From NCBI RefSeq assembly GCF_016863315.1, contig NZ_BOOQ01000028.1, positions 62,001-126,000 on the forward strand: DNA of 64,000 nt, given 5' to 3'. Every line of letters starts with the position of its first letter. The stretch's first letter is position 1. Positions 54,696 to 63,422 of this stretch are shown in pieces. A model generated the notes under the pieces. The model saw only the letters and a list, made by a program, of their open reading frames with translations. It was not told the DNA's origin and ran no database searches. The translations under genes were made by a program, and so were the position numbers. This stretch comes from Planotetraspora silvatica. Lineage in GTDB: Bacteria > Actinomycetota > Actinomycetes > Streptosporangiales > Streptosporangiaceae.

Positions 54696-54705
54696 CCTGG
54701 CCCGC

Positions 54706-56460
54706 ATGCTGATCGAGGACTACGCCCTCATCGGGGACATGCAGTCGGCCGCCCTCATCGGCCGCGACGGCTCGATCGACTGGCTCTGCCTCCCCCGGTT
54801 CGACTCCCCCGCCTGTTTCGCGAAACTCGTCGGCGACGAGTCCAACGGCTTCTGGCGGCTGGCCCCCACCGGGCAGGAGACGGCGACCCGGCGGGGGTAC
54901 GTCAAGGACACGCTGATCCTCGAGACCGTGTGGGAGACCCCCACGGGGACCGTCAAGGTCATCGACTTCATGCCGCCCCGCCACGACAACCCCGATCTGG
55001 TCCGGATCGTGGAGGGCGTCTCGGGGACGGTGGAGATGACCGCCGAGATCCGCATCCGGTTCGACTACGGGCGGATCATCCCGTGGGTCCGCCGCTCCGA
55101 CGGCGCCCTCCACGCCATCGGCGGGCCCGACTCGGTCTGGATCCACGCCCCCGTCCAGCTGAAGGGCAGCGGCTACCGGCACACCGGGACCTTCACGGTC
55201 TCCGCCGGAGAGCGCCAGGCCTTCGTGTTCACCTGGCATCCGTCCCACCAGCCGCAGCCCGACCGCATCGACGCCGTCGAGGAGCTCGCGGAGACCAAGC
55301 TGATCTGGGCGGAATGGGTCTCCCAGTGCGGCTACACCGGCCCCTGGCGCGACGAGGTCGTGCGTTCGCTCATCACCCTCAAGGCGCTCACCTACCGCCC
55401 GACGGGCGGCATCGTCGCCGCGCCCACCACCTCGCTGCCCGAGCACATCGGCGGGGTCCGCAACTGGGACTACCGCTTCTGCTGGCTTCGCGACGCCGCG
55501 ATGACGCTCGACGCGCTGACCGACTCCGGCTACATCGACGAGGCCGGCGCCTGGCGTGACTGGCTGCTGCGCGCCGTCGCGGGCCGCCCGGAGGACCTCC
55601 AGGTCATGTACGGCGTGGCCGGCGAGAGGCGGCTTCCCGAGCTCACGCTCGACTGGCTTTCCGGATACGAGGACTCCGCGCCCGTGCGGATCGGCAACGG
55701 CGCGGCCGACCAGCTCCAGCTCGACGTCTACGGCGAGGTCGTCAACTGCCTCTACCAGGCCCGCAAGAAGGGGCTGCCCCCGGACGACCACGCCTGGTCC
55801 ATCGTCCGCAGGCTCATGGACTTCCTGGAGCGCAGCTGGGACCAGCCCGATGAGGGGCTGTGGGAGGTCCGCGGCCCGCGGCGGCACTTCGTCCACTCCA
55901 AGGTCATGGCGTGGGTGGCGGCCGACCGCATGGTGCGCATCGTCGAGGAGCTCGGCCGTACGGGTCCGGTCGAGCGCTGGCGGGCCATGCGCGACCGGAT
56001 CCACGCCGAGGTCTGCGACAAGGGCTTCGACGCCGAGCGCGGCACCTTCACCCAGTCGTACGGCTCACGCGAGCTGGACGCGGCACTCCTCCTGATCCCG
56101 ATCGTCGGCTTCCTCCCGCCGGAGGACCCGCGGGTCGTCGGCACGATCGACGCGATCGAGCGCGAGCTGATGACGGACGGCTTCGTGTTGCGCTACCCGA
56201 TCGCCGAAAGCAACGACGTCGACGGCCTCCCCGGAGCCGAGGGCGCCTTCCTCGCCTGCAGCTTCTGGCTGGCCGAGGCCCTCGCCCTGGTCGGCCGCAA
56301 AGACGAGGCCCTGGAGCTGTTCGAGCGGCTGCTGGCCCTGTGCAACGACGTGGGCCTGCTCGCCGAGGAGTACGACCCGGTCGAGGGACGCCAGCTCGGC
56401 AACTTCCCGCAGGCCTTCACCCACATCCACCTGATCCGCACGGCCTATGCGCTCAGCTAG
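54706..56460 (+). CDS. GH15-family trehalase/glucoamylase-like enzyme
   Basis: 584 aa with the start MLIEDYALIGDMQSAALIGR and GSIDWLCLPRFDSPACFAKL, the classic N-terminus of the trehalase-like GH15 group of actinobacteria. The (alpha/alpha)6 barrel has NWDYRFCWLRDAAMTLDAL near 245-262. The acid region is GLWEVRGPRRHFVHSKVMAW, and the likely base is the Glu in GLLAEEYDP. No signal peptide, so cytosolic. Members with proven function hydrolyse trehalose; glucoamylase activity is the alternative. It lies 10 bp downstream of the YczE-like gene and may be cotranscribed with it. Confidence 0.9.
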   Translation: MLIEDYALIGDMQSAALIGRDGSIDWLCLPRFDSPACFAKLVGDESNGFWRLAPTGQETATRRGYVKDTLILETVWETPTGTVKVIDFMPPRHDNPDLVRIVEGVSGTVEMTAEIRIRFDYGRIIPWVRRSDGALHAIGGPDSVWIHAPVQLKGSGYRHTGTFTVSAGERQAFVFTWHPSHQPQPDRIDAVEELAETKLIWAEWVSQCGYTGPWRDEVVRSLITLKALTYRPTGGIVAAPTTSLPEHIGGVRNWDYRFCWLRDAAMTLDALTDSGYIDEAGAWRDWLLRAVAGRPEDLQVMYGVAGERRLPELTLDWLSGYEDSAPVRIGNGAADQLQLDVYGEVVNCLYQARKKGLPPDDHAWSIVRRLMDFLERSWDQPDEGLWEVRGPRRHFVHSKVMAWVAADRMVRIVEELGRTGPVERWRAMRDRIHAEVCDKGFDAERGTFTQSYGSRELDAALLLIPIVGFLPPEDPRVVGTIDAIERELMTDGFVLRYPIAESNDVDGLPGAEGAFLACSFWLAEALALVGRKDEALELFERLLALCNDVGLLAEEYDPVEGRQLGNFPQAFTHIHLIRTAYALS

Positions 56461-56912
56461 CCGATCCCAAGAAGAGAAAACGGCGTCCTGATACTTCTTT
56501 TGCGTTTGATCGATCCGCGACGGCGACCGCCAAGTGTGCGTCACGACATGTGAATGAACGCGTAATCCCGGTCGGCCTTCGTCGAATCATCCGGCCGGAT
56601 TCACCACCGCTCCGTCAGAGTCTCAGCGTCATCTTTACCATTGCCGCGCGGCCGGCCGGAAAGGCCGGCACCTGTCCGGCCACAGCGTTTTCCGGGAACC
56701 TCTTCCCCGGACGATCTCCCAACCTCACCAGCCACTCCGTCCGGGGACATCGGCAATCGTAAACAGAGATGTACCTCGTACGGGAGGTGCTTCGCACCCA
56801 GGCAGAAGGCTTTCCGGTGAACGAATTCGCTCACTAATCTGCTCTCTCAGGGCCCACGTAGCCCGCGTGGCCGCAGCACGACGTCGCCTGGATCCGAAAG
56901 GAGAGGGCACCC
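56461..56912. other. 452-bp intergenic region
   Basis: No convincing gene is present; short open frames here have no ribosome site. A 7-bp perfect hairpin GCCGGCC-GGAAA-GGCCGGC at 56651-56669 could terminate the GH15 transcript. The right end carries AAGGAGA at 56898, the ribosome site for the small membrane peptide at 56913. Confidence 0.5.
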
Positions 56913-57089
56913 ATGAACGTGGCCGAGCTTGAACATTGGAAGACGCTGTTGGTCGCCCTGTGCGGAGTCCTTCTCTGGATCGCGGTGTCCGCGGCGGCAC
57001 TCCTGAGGTACTGGCTGGCCGGTTCACATCACAGATCTCGGGACTCCGACGATCCGCTCAGGACGTCGGGCAGCGGGAAGCGCCGGTGA
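56913..57089 (+). CDS. Small single-helix membrane peptide coupled to a sensor kinase
   Basis: 58 aa, ATG with AAAGGAGA 9 nt upstream. The soluble start MNVAELEHWKT is followed by one hydrophobic helix (about 12-34, LLVALCGVLLWIAVSAAALL) and a basic, polar C-terminus (GSHHRSRDSDDPLRTSGSGK). The stop TGA overlaps the GTG of the sensor kinase (GTGA at 57086-57089), so translation of the two is coupled. Codon use fits its neighbours. I know no family. It may be a small regulator or assembly partner of the kinase; this is inference from the coupling only. Confidence 0.7.
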   Translation: MNVAELEHWKTLLVALCGVLLWIAVSAAALLRYWLAGSHHRSRDSDDPLRTSGSGKRR

Positions 57090-58555
57090 CGCCGGAGCTG
57101 AGCCGGCGGCCGGTCGACGCACCTGAGGGCGCCGGCCACGACAGGATCGCGAAGCGCCTGCCCGATGTGGCCGGAGTCGCCACCCGGCGAGCCTCCCGCA
57201 CCGGCGTCCTTCGCCGGAGACCACGATCGATCCGCAGGCACTACACCATCATGTTCGCCACCGTCTCCTTCCTGTTCCTGACCACCCTCGGCGCGACTCT
57301 CGACATGCTCATAGAGAAGAACATGGAAGTCGAGGCCATCGGTACGACCGAGCAGGTCGCCACCGAGTGGAGCGCCCGGGTCCGAGCCGGGCACATTCCA
57401 CGGATCATCCCGTCCACAGATCACGTCAGTCTCATCCAGGTGCTCGATCCTCGCGGCCGTGTCGTCGACGCGAGCCGAGCGGCCATCACACGGCCGCTCA
57501 GCGGATTCCATCCCTCTTCCAGTGATCGGGTCCAGAGCTTCACGCAACAGTCGCAAGGCGGTGAACCACTCGTTCTCACCGCCGTCCGCGTCACACCGGC
57601 CCGGAACTCCTCGTACGTGTATGCCGGGTTGCTCGAGTCCTATCTGCTGGCCGACCACCGGCTGGAAATCGACACCGCGGCGTGCGGCGCCTTCCTGCTG
57701 CTCCTCGAGACATGGCTGGCATGGAGTCTGGGAGGTCAGATCCTGCGCCCGGTGGACTCCATGCGCGCGTCGCTGTCGAAGATCACCTCTCCCCGCCCCG
57801 GCCTTCGGGTTCCCGTGCCTCCCGGTCAGGACGAGATAGCCCTGCTCGCCCGCACCGTGAACGAGACGCTGGCGCGGTTGGGGACGGCGGCCGAACGGCA
57901 ACGCCGCTTCGCGTCGGACGTCTCCCACGAACTGCGGACACCCCTCACCGGCCTGCGGGCGCGTCTGGAGGAGGCGGTGCTCTATCCGGGAGACACCGAT
58001 CCGCACAAGGCCATCAGGGGGGCGCTGTCCACCGCGGACCATCTCCAAGAGGTCATGGAGGACCTGCTGGTCCTCGGCCGCCTGCACGCGGCCGGTCCAT
58101 CACCAGGCGCGCCGATCGATCTCGGGGCCCTCGTGGCGGAGATGGCGGCGATCCGTACCGGGACGATCCCGGTACGGGTCCAGATCGTGCCCGGCGTCCG
58201 CGTCCGGAGCTCGCGTGTCCAGCTGGTCAGAATCATGGAGAACCTGCTGGCCAACGCGCGAAGGCATGCCGATTCCCGCATCGACGTCACGGTCGCCGCC
58301 ACGGGGAGGTGGGCGGTGATGACCCTGGCCGACGACGGGGCCGGCATCGCGCCGCACGACCGCGAGCGCGTATTCGAGCGCTTCACCCGTCTGGACGAGG
58401 CCCGTTCCCGCGATCCGGAAGGCAGCGGCCTCGGCCTCGCCATCTCACGGGAGATCGCCGAAGCGCACGGCGGAACGCTGCGCCTGGAGGACTCCCCCGG
58501 AGGGGCCCGTTTCGTGCTCAGACTGCCTCTGCTGCAGGACCGCGATCCCGACTGA
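57086..58555 (+). CDS. HAMP-containing sensor histidine kinase
   Basis: 489 aa from GTG 57086, overlapping the small peptide stop; a TTG at 56936 would read through the small gene and is rejected. Helix 1 (about 50-75) is YTIMFATVSFLFLTTLGATL. The extracellular domain of about 115 residues has VSLIQVLDPRGRVVDASR. Helix 2 is AACGAFLLLLETWLAWSLGG, then HAMP. HisKA has phospho-His in FASDVSHELRTPLTGLR. HATPase has the N box ENLLANARRHA and the G boxes DDGAGIAPHDRERVFE, GSGLGLAISREIAEAHGG. No response regulator is adjacent, so its partner lies outside the window or upstream is missing. Confidence 0.9.
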   Translation: MTPELSRRPVDAPEGAGHDRIAKRLPDVAGVATRRASRTGVLRRRPRSIRRHYTIMFATVSFLFLTTLGATLDMLIEKNMEVEAIGTTEQVATEWSARVRAGHIPRIIPSTDHVSLIQVLDPRGRVVDASRAAITRPLSGFHPSSSDRVQSFTQQSQGGEPLVLTAVRVTPARNSSYVYAGLLESYLLADHRLEIDTAACGAFLLLLETWLAWSLGGQILRPVDSMRASLSKITSPRPGLRVPVPPGQDEIALLARTVNETLARLGTAAERQRRFASDVSHELRTPLTGLRARLEEAVLYPGDTDPHKAIRGALSTADHLQEVMEDLLVLGRLHAAGPSPGAPIDLGALVAEMAAIRTGTIPVRVQIVPGVRVRSSRVQLVRIMENLLANARRHADSRIDVTVAATGRWAVMTLADDGAGIAPHDRERVFERFTRLDEARSRDPEGSGLGLAISREIAEAHGGTLRLEDSPGGARFVLRLPLLQDRDPD

Positions 58556-58582
58556 CCCTGGTCCCCGGGCGGAGAACGGGGC

Positions 58583-59503
58583 TCAGCGGGACGTTCCGGC
58601 GATGCGGGCGAGCAGACGGGCGAACTCCGGCGGCGGCGCCACGACCAGGCGGGTCTGCCCGTCATGGGTGATCAGATCGGCCTGGATTCGGGTCAGCCTG
58701 CCGCGGTGCCACCAGTAGACGTGGGGGCTGATCCCGTCGTCCCTGGTGTCGAACTCCCGCTGGGCGAACAGCCGGAGCCGCTCGATGGCCCGCACCACGC
58801 CGATGCCGGCGACGGGGTGGACGGCCACCGCCCCCCGGTGCGGGAGCACGGTGAGCGCACCGTCGGACGGCACGAGCACGTGGTCGGCCAGGCGGCGCAG
58901 GTGCGCGGCGGCGCTCGGCGCGGTCAGGAGCGACACGCGCGTGCCACCGAGGTCGAGCCACTCGGTCATCGGCCGCTCGTCCGCCAGCGCGTTGTCCAGC
59001 GCGAGGTCGAGGGCCTCGCCCGGGGGGATCGGCCAGCAGAACGCCTCCTCGGGGCGGACCGGCCGCGCACCGATGGTGAGCACCTCGATCAGGTCGGCGC
59101 TCAGGTGGCGGCCGATGATCCGGGAGGGGTCGGGAATGGCCGGGTCGTCCGCGGCGTGAACCCTCGTGCGCAGCAACGGCCGGATGGGCGCGAGGTTGCA
59201 GGCGTCGAACGGCTCACCCGACACGGCGTGGGCGAGGTGCTCGGAGACCAGCATCGGCCAGTCCTCGCGGGCACGTCGCGCGGCCTCCCTGCGCAGTCCC
59301 ACGAGGTTGACCACGCGCCCGCTCTCCGGGGTCTCGTCGGCCGAACCGAGCGTGAGCGAGGTCCCGTCCTCAGCGAAGCCGCAGGTGAACCCCATCGTCT
59401 CGGCGACCAGCGCGAGCAGGGAGTCGAGGTCGGCATCCTCCGCCGATCTCGATGGAGGGAGATCAGGTTGCGTCCGGCCGAGCAGTCGCCGCAAGAGTCG
59501 CAA
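58583..59503 (-). CDS. Uncharacterised protein
   Basis: 306 aa from a TTG start that has GGAGGG 8 nt upstream. I recognise no family with confidence. The first half has helical segments (LDSLLALVAETMGFTCGFAE, then VNLVGLRREAARRAREDWPM). The middle has FCWPIPPGEALDLALDNALA and the late part VYWWHRGRLTRIQADLITHD. There is some likeness to DUF1444-type proteins (a Leu-rich start, VSEHLAHAVSG), but I do not claim it. No signal peptide or membrane helix; cytosolic. It is convergent with the sensor kinase and follows the S66 peptidase gene on the same strand. Confidence 0.55.
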   Translation of the reverse strand: MRLLRRLLGRTQPDLPPSRSAEDADLDSLLALVAETMGFTCGFAEDGTSLTLGSADETPESGRVVNLVGLRREAARRAREDWPMLVSEHLAHAVSGEPFDACNLAPIRPLLRTRVHAADDPAIPDPSRIIGRHLSADLIEVLTIGARPVRPEEAFCWPIPPGEALDLALDNALADERPMTEWLDLGGTRVSLLTAPSAAAHLRRLADHVLVPSDGALTVLPHRGAVAVHPVAGIGVVRAIERLRLFAQREFDTRDDGISPHVYWWHRGRLTRIQADLITHDGQTRLVVAPPPEFARLLARIAGTSR

Positions 59504-59546
59504 TGCACCATCCCTCCACCGCTGCCCGGATAATTCCAGGCGGCTT

Positions 59547-60479
59547 TCAGGGTGCCCTGTCCGGATAGCGGAACATGCCAGTCAGAGAGCACGATTTGGT
59601 ATCAATAACCCCATCTGTCTCCAGCCACACACCGAACTGTGGTGATCCATGTCCGATGGGAAGGCCCGCGATGATGGGCACACCAAGGGATGCGAGCCGT
59701 TCGGTCAGCACCGGCAGCGGATCTCCGCAGTCCACCCACGACCCGAGCACGAAGCCCAGCGCACCGTCGAGGCAACCCGCCTGGAGCAACTGCGTCAGCA
59801 TGCGGTCGATCCGGTACGGCTCCTCGCTCACGTCCTCGAGCAGGACGATGCGGCCCTGCGCGCGCATGGCGTACGGCGTGCCCGCCAGAGCGGCGAGCAA
59901 GGTGAGGTTGCCCCCGGTGACGGGGGCCGTCACCGAGCCCTCGGCACCGATCGACGCGGTACCGGTCACCGGCCCGGCCGTCCCTCCTTCGAACAGGGTG
60001 CCCTTGAGGTGGGCGAGGGTCATCGGCTCGGGGCCCGCCTCGTCCGCCATGGTCGCGGAGGCCGGCATCGGGCCGAAGAGCGTCGAGACGCCGAGTCTGC
60101 GGGCGAAGGCCCGATGCAACGCGGTGATGTCACTGGAGCCGAGGAGGATCTTGGGTTCCGCCTCCCCCATCGCGTCCCAGTCGAGCAGGTCGAGCAGCCG
60201 GGTCGCGCCGTAGCCGCCTCGTGCGCAGATCACCGCCGCCACCCGCGGGTCGCACCACGCCTCCTGGAGTTCGGCCGCCCGCGCGGAGTCTGATCCGGCC
60301 AGGTACCCCTGCCTGTCCAGCAGGCGGTGCGACGTCCCCACCTCGAGGCCGAGATCCAGGAGGACCTGCTCGCCCCGGGCCAGCCGTACGGGGTCGACGG
60401 GGCCGGAGGGCGCCACCAGGGCGACGCGGTCCCCCCGCCGCAGCCGCCGGGGCGGGCTAACCACGGGCACGCCCGTCAC
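59547..60479 (-). CDS. LD-carboxypeptidase (peptidase family S66)
   Basis: 310 aa from GTG 60479; GTGs a few codons later are alternatives and there is no ribosome site. The nucleophile Ser is S116 in ILLGSSDITALH. The other triad members are the Glu in LLEDVSEEPYRIDRM and the His in GLPIGHGSPQFG. ARGGYGATRLLDLLDW (from about 87) is the conserved N-domain motif. These enzymes remove D-alanine from tetrapeptides in peptidoglycan recycling (LdcA) or self-immunity (MccF). No signal peptide, so cytosolic. No microcin-like gene is adjacent, so the recycling role is favoured. Confidence 0.93.
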   Translation of the reverse strand: MTGVPVVSPPRRLRRGDRVALVAPSGPVDPVRLARGEQVLLDLGLEVGTSHRLLDRQGYLAGSDSARAAELQEAWCDPRVAAVICARGGYGATRLLDLLDWDAMGEAEPKILLGSSDITALHRAFARRLGVSTLFGPMPASATMADEAGPEPMTLAHLKGTLFEGGTAGPVTGTASIGAEGSVTAPVTGGNLTLLAALAGTPYAMRAQGRIVLLEDVSEEPYRIDRMLTQLLQAGCLDGALGFVLGSWVDCGDPLPVLTERLASLGVPIIAGLPIGHGSPQFGVWLETDGVIDTKSCSLTGMFRYPDRAP

Positions 60480-60616
60480 CCGAAGGGGGGACGACCGAAG
60501 ATCGGTACGTTCGCGCAGGCGGGGGCGGGTGCCGGACCGTTATCGAGGCGTCATCGTCCGCCCTGGCCGGGATGCGTCCTTTCACCCCCCAAAGGGTGTC
60601 AGACTTAGCCGTACCT

Positions 60617-61495
60617 ATGCGACCTCCGACGCACATTCTCGTGGTCAACGGCGTGAAGGTCCGCCAGCCGGTGTTCGTGGTCGCCGCCCCGCACTCCGGA
60701 GCGGGCCTCTTGGGCCGTGCCCTGAAACGATCACCTGGCTTCCACCTGACGATGGGCCGCGGACCTGTCGCGCGGGTGGTCTACGCCTTCGCGCGGAGGC
60801 CGTCGATCGCGCGCAGCGGCGGGGCGCCGACCGTGATCCGCGACGTGCTGGCCGAGGCCTGGCAGGTCGTGCCCGGAGCCTGCACGGAGTGCACCGCGAC
60901 CTGCCGGGAGGCGGGCGGCGTCATCGGCGCCGGGCCCTGCGTGGGAACGGCGAACATCACCAGGTTCGGGGACGCCAGCCCCGATCTCCTCTACAGCTCG
61001 CCCGTGCTGCTCCAGGCCTTCACCGACGCCCGGATCATCCAGATCATCAGGGACGGCCGCGACGTCGTCACCGACATGCTCGACGACCCCGCCTCCATGA
61101 CCTGGTTCAAACCCCACATGCTCAGCGAGGACGCGGAGTTCCCCAACCCGTTCCTGGGCGTCAAGTCCGCCGAACACCGCGACCGGTGGAACGCCATGCC
61201 CCCCGCGGGCAAGTGCGCCCTGCGCTGGCGCAGCGCCGTACGGCTCAGCGCGACCCTGCGCAGGGAGGTGCCCAGGGAACAGCTGCTCACCCTGCGCTAT
61301 GAGGAGATGCTCGACTCCCCCGCCGAGACGAGCAAGGCCGTGTCGGAGTTCCTGGAGACCAGGGTCTCCACCATCGCCCTGTACGGCACGGCCGCCCCCA
61401 AGCCGGGCAGATGGCGCAAGGCCCTGGCGCCCTCGGACGCCGAACTCGTCGAGAAGGTGGCCCGCGAGGAGCTCACCCGCCTGGGCTACCTGTGA
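60617..61495 (+). CDS. Sulfotransferase family protein
   Basis: 292 aa from ATG 60617. The PAPS 5'-phosphosulfate loop is FVVAAPHSGAGLLGRALKRS (about 20-39), and the 3'-phosphate motif is RIIQIIRDGRDVVTDMLDD. A Cys-rich segment CTECTATCREAGGVIGAGPC lies between; its four Cys may bind a metal. The acceptor is not predictable; bacterial members sulfate lipids, glycans or secondary metabolites. The gene starts 17 bp after a TTAGCC -10-like element and has no ribosome site, so it may be leaderless. The 3' end overlaps the convergent ABC gene by 23 bp. Confidence 0.85.
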   Translation: MRPPTHILVVNGVKVRQPVFVVAAPHSGAGLLGRALKRSPGFHLTMGRGPVARVVYAFARRPSIARSGGAPTVIRDVLAEAWQVVPGACTECTATCREAGGVIGAGPCVGTANITRFGDASPDLLYSSPVLLQAFTDARIIQIIRDGRDVVTDMLDDPASMTWFKPHMLSEDAEFPNPFLGVKSAEHRDRWNAMPPAGKCALRWRSAVRLSATLRREVPREQLLTLRYEEMLDSPAETSKAVSEFLETRVSTIALYGTAAPKPGRWRKALAPSDAELVEKVAREELTRLGYL

Positions 61496-63368
61496 GGTCC
61501 GGGCTGCCGGTGAACTGGGTTCGGTACAGCTCCGCGTAGACGCCGTCGCGCTCGAGCAGCGAGTCGTGGTCTCCGCGCTCCACGACCGTCCCGTCCTCGA
61601 TCACCAGGATGGTGTCGGCCTCGCGGATCGTGGACAGCCGGTGGGCGATCACCAGGGAGGTCCGCCCGTGGAGGGCCGACTTCAGCGCCTTCTGCACCGC
61701 GGCCTCGGACTCGGAGTCGAGATGGGCGGTGGCCTCGTCGAGGACCACGACCCTGGGCGCCTTCAGCAGGAGCCGGGCCAGGGCGATCCGCTGCTTCTCC
61801 CCGCCCGACAACCGGTAGCCCCGGTCGCCCACGACCGTGTCGAGCCCCTCGGGCAGGCCGCCGACCAGGTCGGAGATCTGCGCCGCGCGCAGCGCCTCCC
61901 AGATCTCCTCGTCGGTCGCCTCCGGCCGGGCATAGCGGAGGTTGCTGCCGATCGTGTCGTGGAACAGGTGGGCGTCCTGCATGACGACGCCCACGGTGTC
62001 CCGGATGCTCGCCAGCGTGGCGTCGCGGACGTCCGTGCCGTTGATCCGGACGGCGCCCTCGTCGACGTCGTAGAGCCGGGACACGAGCGAGGTGAGCGTG
62101 GTCTTGCCCGCCCCCGAGTGCCCCACGAGGGCCACGAGCTCACCTGGCCGCGCCGTGAACGTCACGCCCTTGAGCACTTCCTGCGACGGCCCCGTGTCAG
62201 GCCGGGCCACCGACTCCAGGGACGCCAGCGACACCTCCGAGGCCGCCGGATAGCGGAACCGGACGTCGTCGAACTCGATCGTCACCGGACCGTCCGGGAT
62301 CGGCGCGGCGCCGGGACGCTCGGCGACCATCGGCTTGAGGTCGAGGACCTCGAAGACCCGGTCGAAGCTCACCAGCGCGGTCATCACGTCCACGTGGACG
62401 TTGGACAGGCTCGTCAGCGGGCCGTAGAGCCGCATGAGCAGGGACGACATGGCGACCAGCGTGCCGAGCGCGAAGAAGCCCGAGACGGCCAGCTGGCCGC
62501 CGAGACCGTAGACGAGCGCGGTGGCGAGCGCGGCGACCAGGCCGAGCGCGATCCGGAACACCGCGCCGTACATCGCGACGATGATGCCCACGTCACGGAC
62601 CCGTCCGGCCCGCTGGCCGAAGTGGAGCGCCTCGTCCTCCGGCCTGCCGTACAGCTTGGCGACCATGGCGCCGGCGACGTTGAAGCGCTCGGTCATCACC
62701 GAGCTCATCTCCGCGTCGAGCTGCATCTGCTCACGGGTGAGCTTCGACATCCGGCGGCCGACCCACTTCGCGGGGAAGATGAAGATCGGCAGCAGGATCA
62801 GCGCGACCACCGTGATCTGCCACGAGAGCACGAGCATGGCGCCGAGCACCATGACCAGGCTCACCACGTTGGAGACCACGGACGACAGCGTCGTGGTGAG
62901 CGCCCGCTGGGCGCCGATGACGTCGCTGTTCAGCCGGGAGACCAGAGCGCCGGTCTGGGCGCGCATGAAGAACGCCACCGGCATGCGCTGCACGTGGTCG
63001 AAGACCTCGGTGCGCAGGTTGTAGATCAGGCCCTCGCCGATCCGCGCGGAGAACCACCGCTGGACCAGGCCGAGCCCGGCGTCGAGGACGGCGAGCACGC
63101 CGATCGCGCCGGCCAGCCAGAGCACCACGTCGGCCCGCTTGGGGACGATGCCGTCGTCGATGATCGCCTTCATCAGGAGCGGGTTGGCGATCACGATCAC
63201 GGCGTCGACCACGACGAGCGCCAGGAAGCCGACGATCTGCCTCTTGAACGGGCTGGCGTAGCGCGCGATCCGGCGAACCGTCCCAGGCGCGATCCGCTCC
63301 TTGACGACCGAACTGTCACGCCGGAGAGATCGCATCACCTGTGGGCCGTAGCCACCACTCATCGCCAT
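61473..63368 (-). CDS. ABC transporter permease/ATPase fusion (multidrug/lipid exporter type)
   Basis: 631 aa. The six-helix ABC membrane domain (about 35-320) has FKRQIVGFLALVVVDAVIVI, MVLGAMLVLSWQITVVALIL and RIALGLVAALATALVYGLGG. In the ATPase, Walker A is GHSGAGKTTLTSLV, the signature is RLSGGEKQRIALARLLLKAP and Walker B is VVVLDEATAHLD, followed by the His of VIAHRLS. A single-polypeptide half-transporter that works as a homodimer. The substrate is unknown. Two in-frame starts (63368 and 63362) exist near MAMSGGYG. Confidence 0.93.
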   Translation of the reverse strand: MAMSGGYGPQVMRSLRRDSSVVKERIAPGTVRRIARYASPFKRQIVGFLALVVVDAVIVIANPLLMKAIIDDGIVPKRADVVLWLAGAIGVLAVLDAGLGLVQRWFSARIGEGLIYNLRTEVFDHVQRMPVAFFMRAQTGALVSRLNSDVIGAQRALTTTLSSVVSNVVSLVMVLGAMLVLSWQITVVALILLPIFIFPAKWVGRRMSKLTREQMQLDAEMSSVMTERFNVAGAMVAKLYGRPEDEALHFGQRAGRVRDVGIIVAMYGAVFRIALGLVAALATALVYGLGGQLAVSGFFALGTLVAMSSLLMRLYGPLTSLSNVHVDVMTALVSFDRVFEVLDLKPMVAERPGAAPIPDGPVTIEFDDVRFRYPAASEVSLASLESVARPDTGPSQEVLKGVTFTARPGELVALVGHSGAGKTTLTSLVSRLYDVDEGAVRINGTDVRDATLASIRDTVGVVMQDAHLFHDTIGSNLRYARPEATDEEIWEALRAAQISDLVGGLPEGLDTVVGDRGYRLSGGEKQRIALARLLLKAPRVVVLDEATAHLDSESEAAVQKALKSALHGRTSLVIAHRLSTIREADTILVIEDGTVVERGDHDSLLERDGVYAELYRTQFTGSPDLTGSPGG

Positions 63369-63422
63369 ATATGTTGTTCCTCCCGCTGCTGAAGCACGCG
63401 GAGGATACCCCCGATTCCCGCG

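Noticed and set aside
56601-56834. 77-aa minus-strand frame in the 56.5-56.9 kb gap
   Set aside because: No ribosome site, no domain, and it overlaps a probable terminator hairpin.
61299-63392. 697-aa plus-strand frame opposite the ABC exporter
   Set aside because: His/Asp/Arg-rich antisense product without domains; the exporter on the minus strand is clear.
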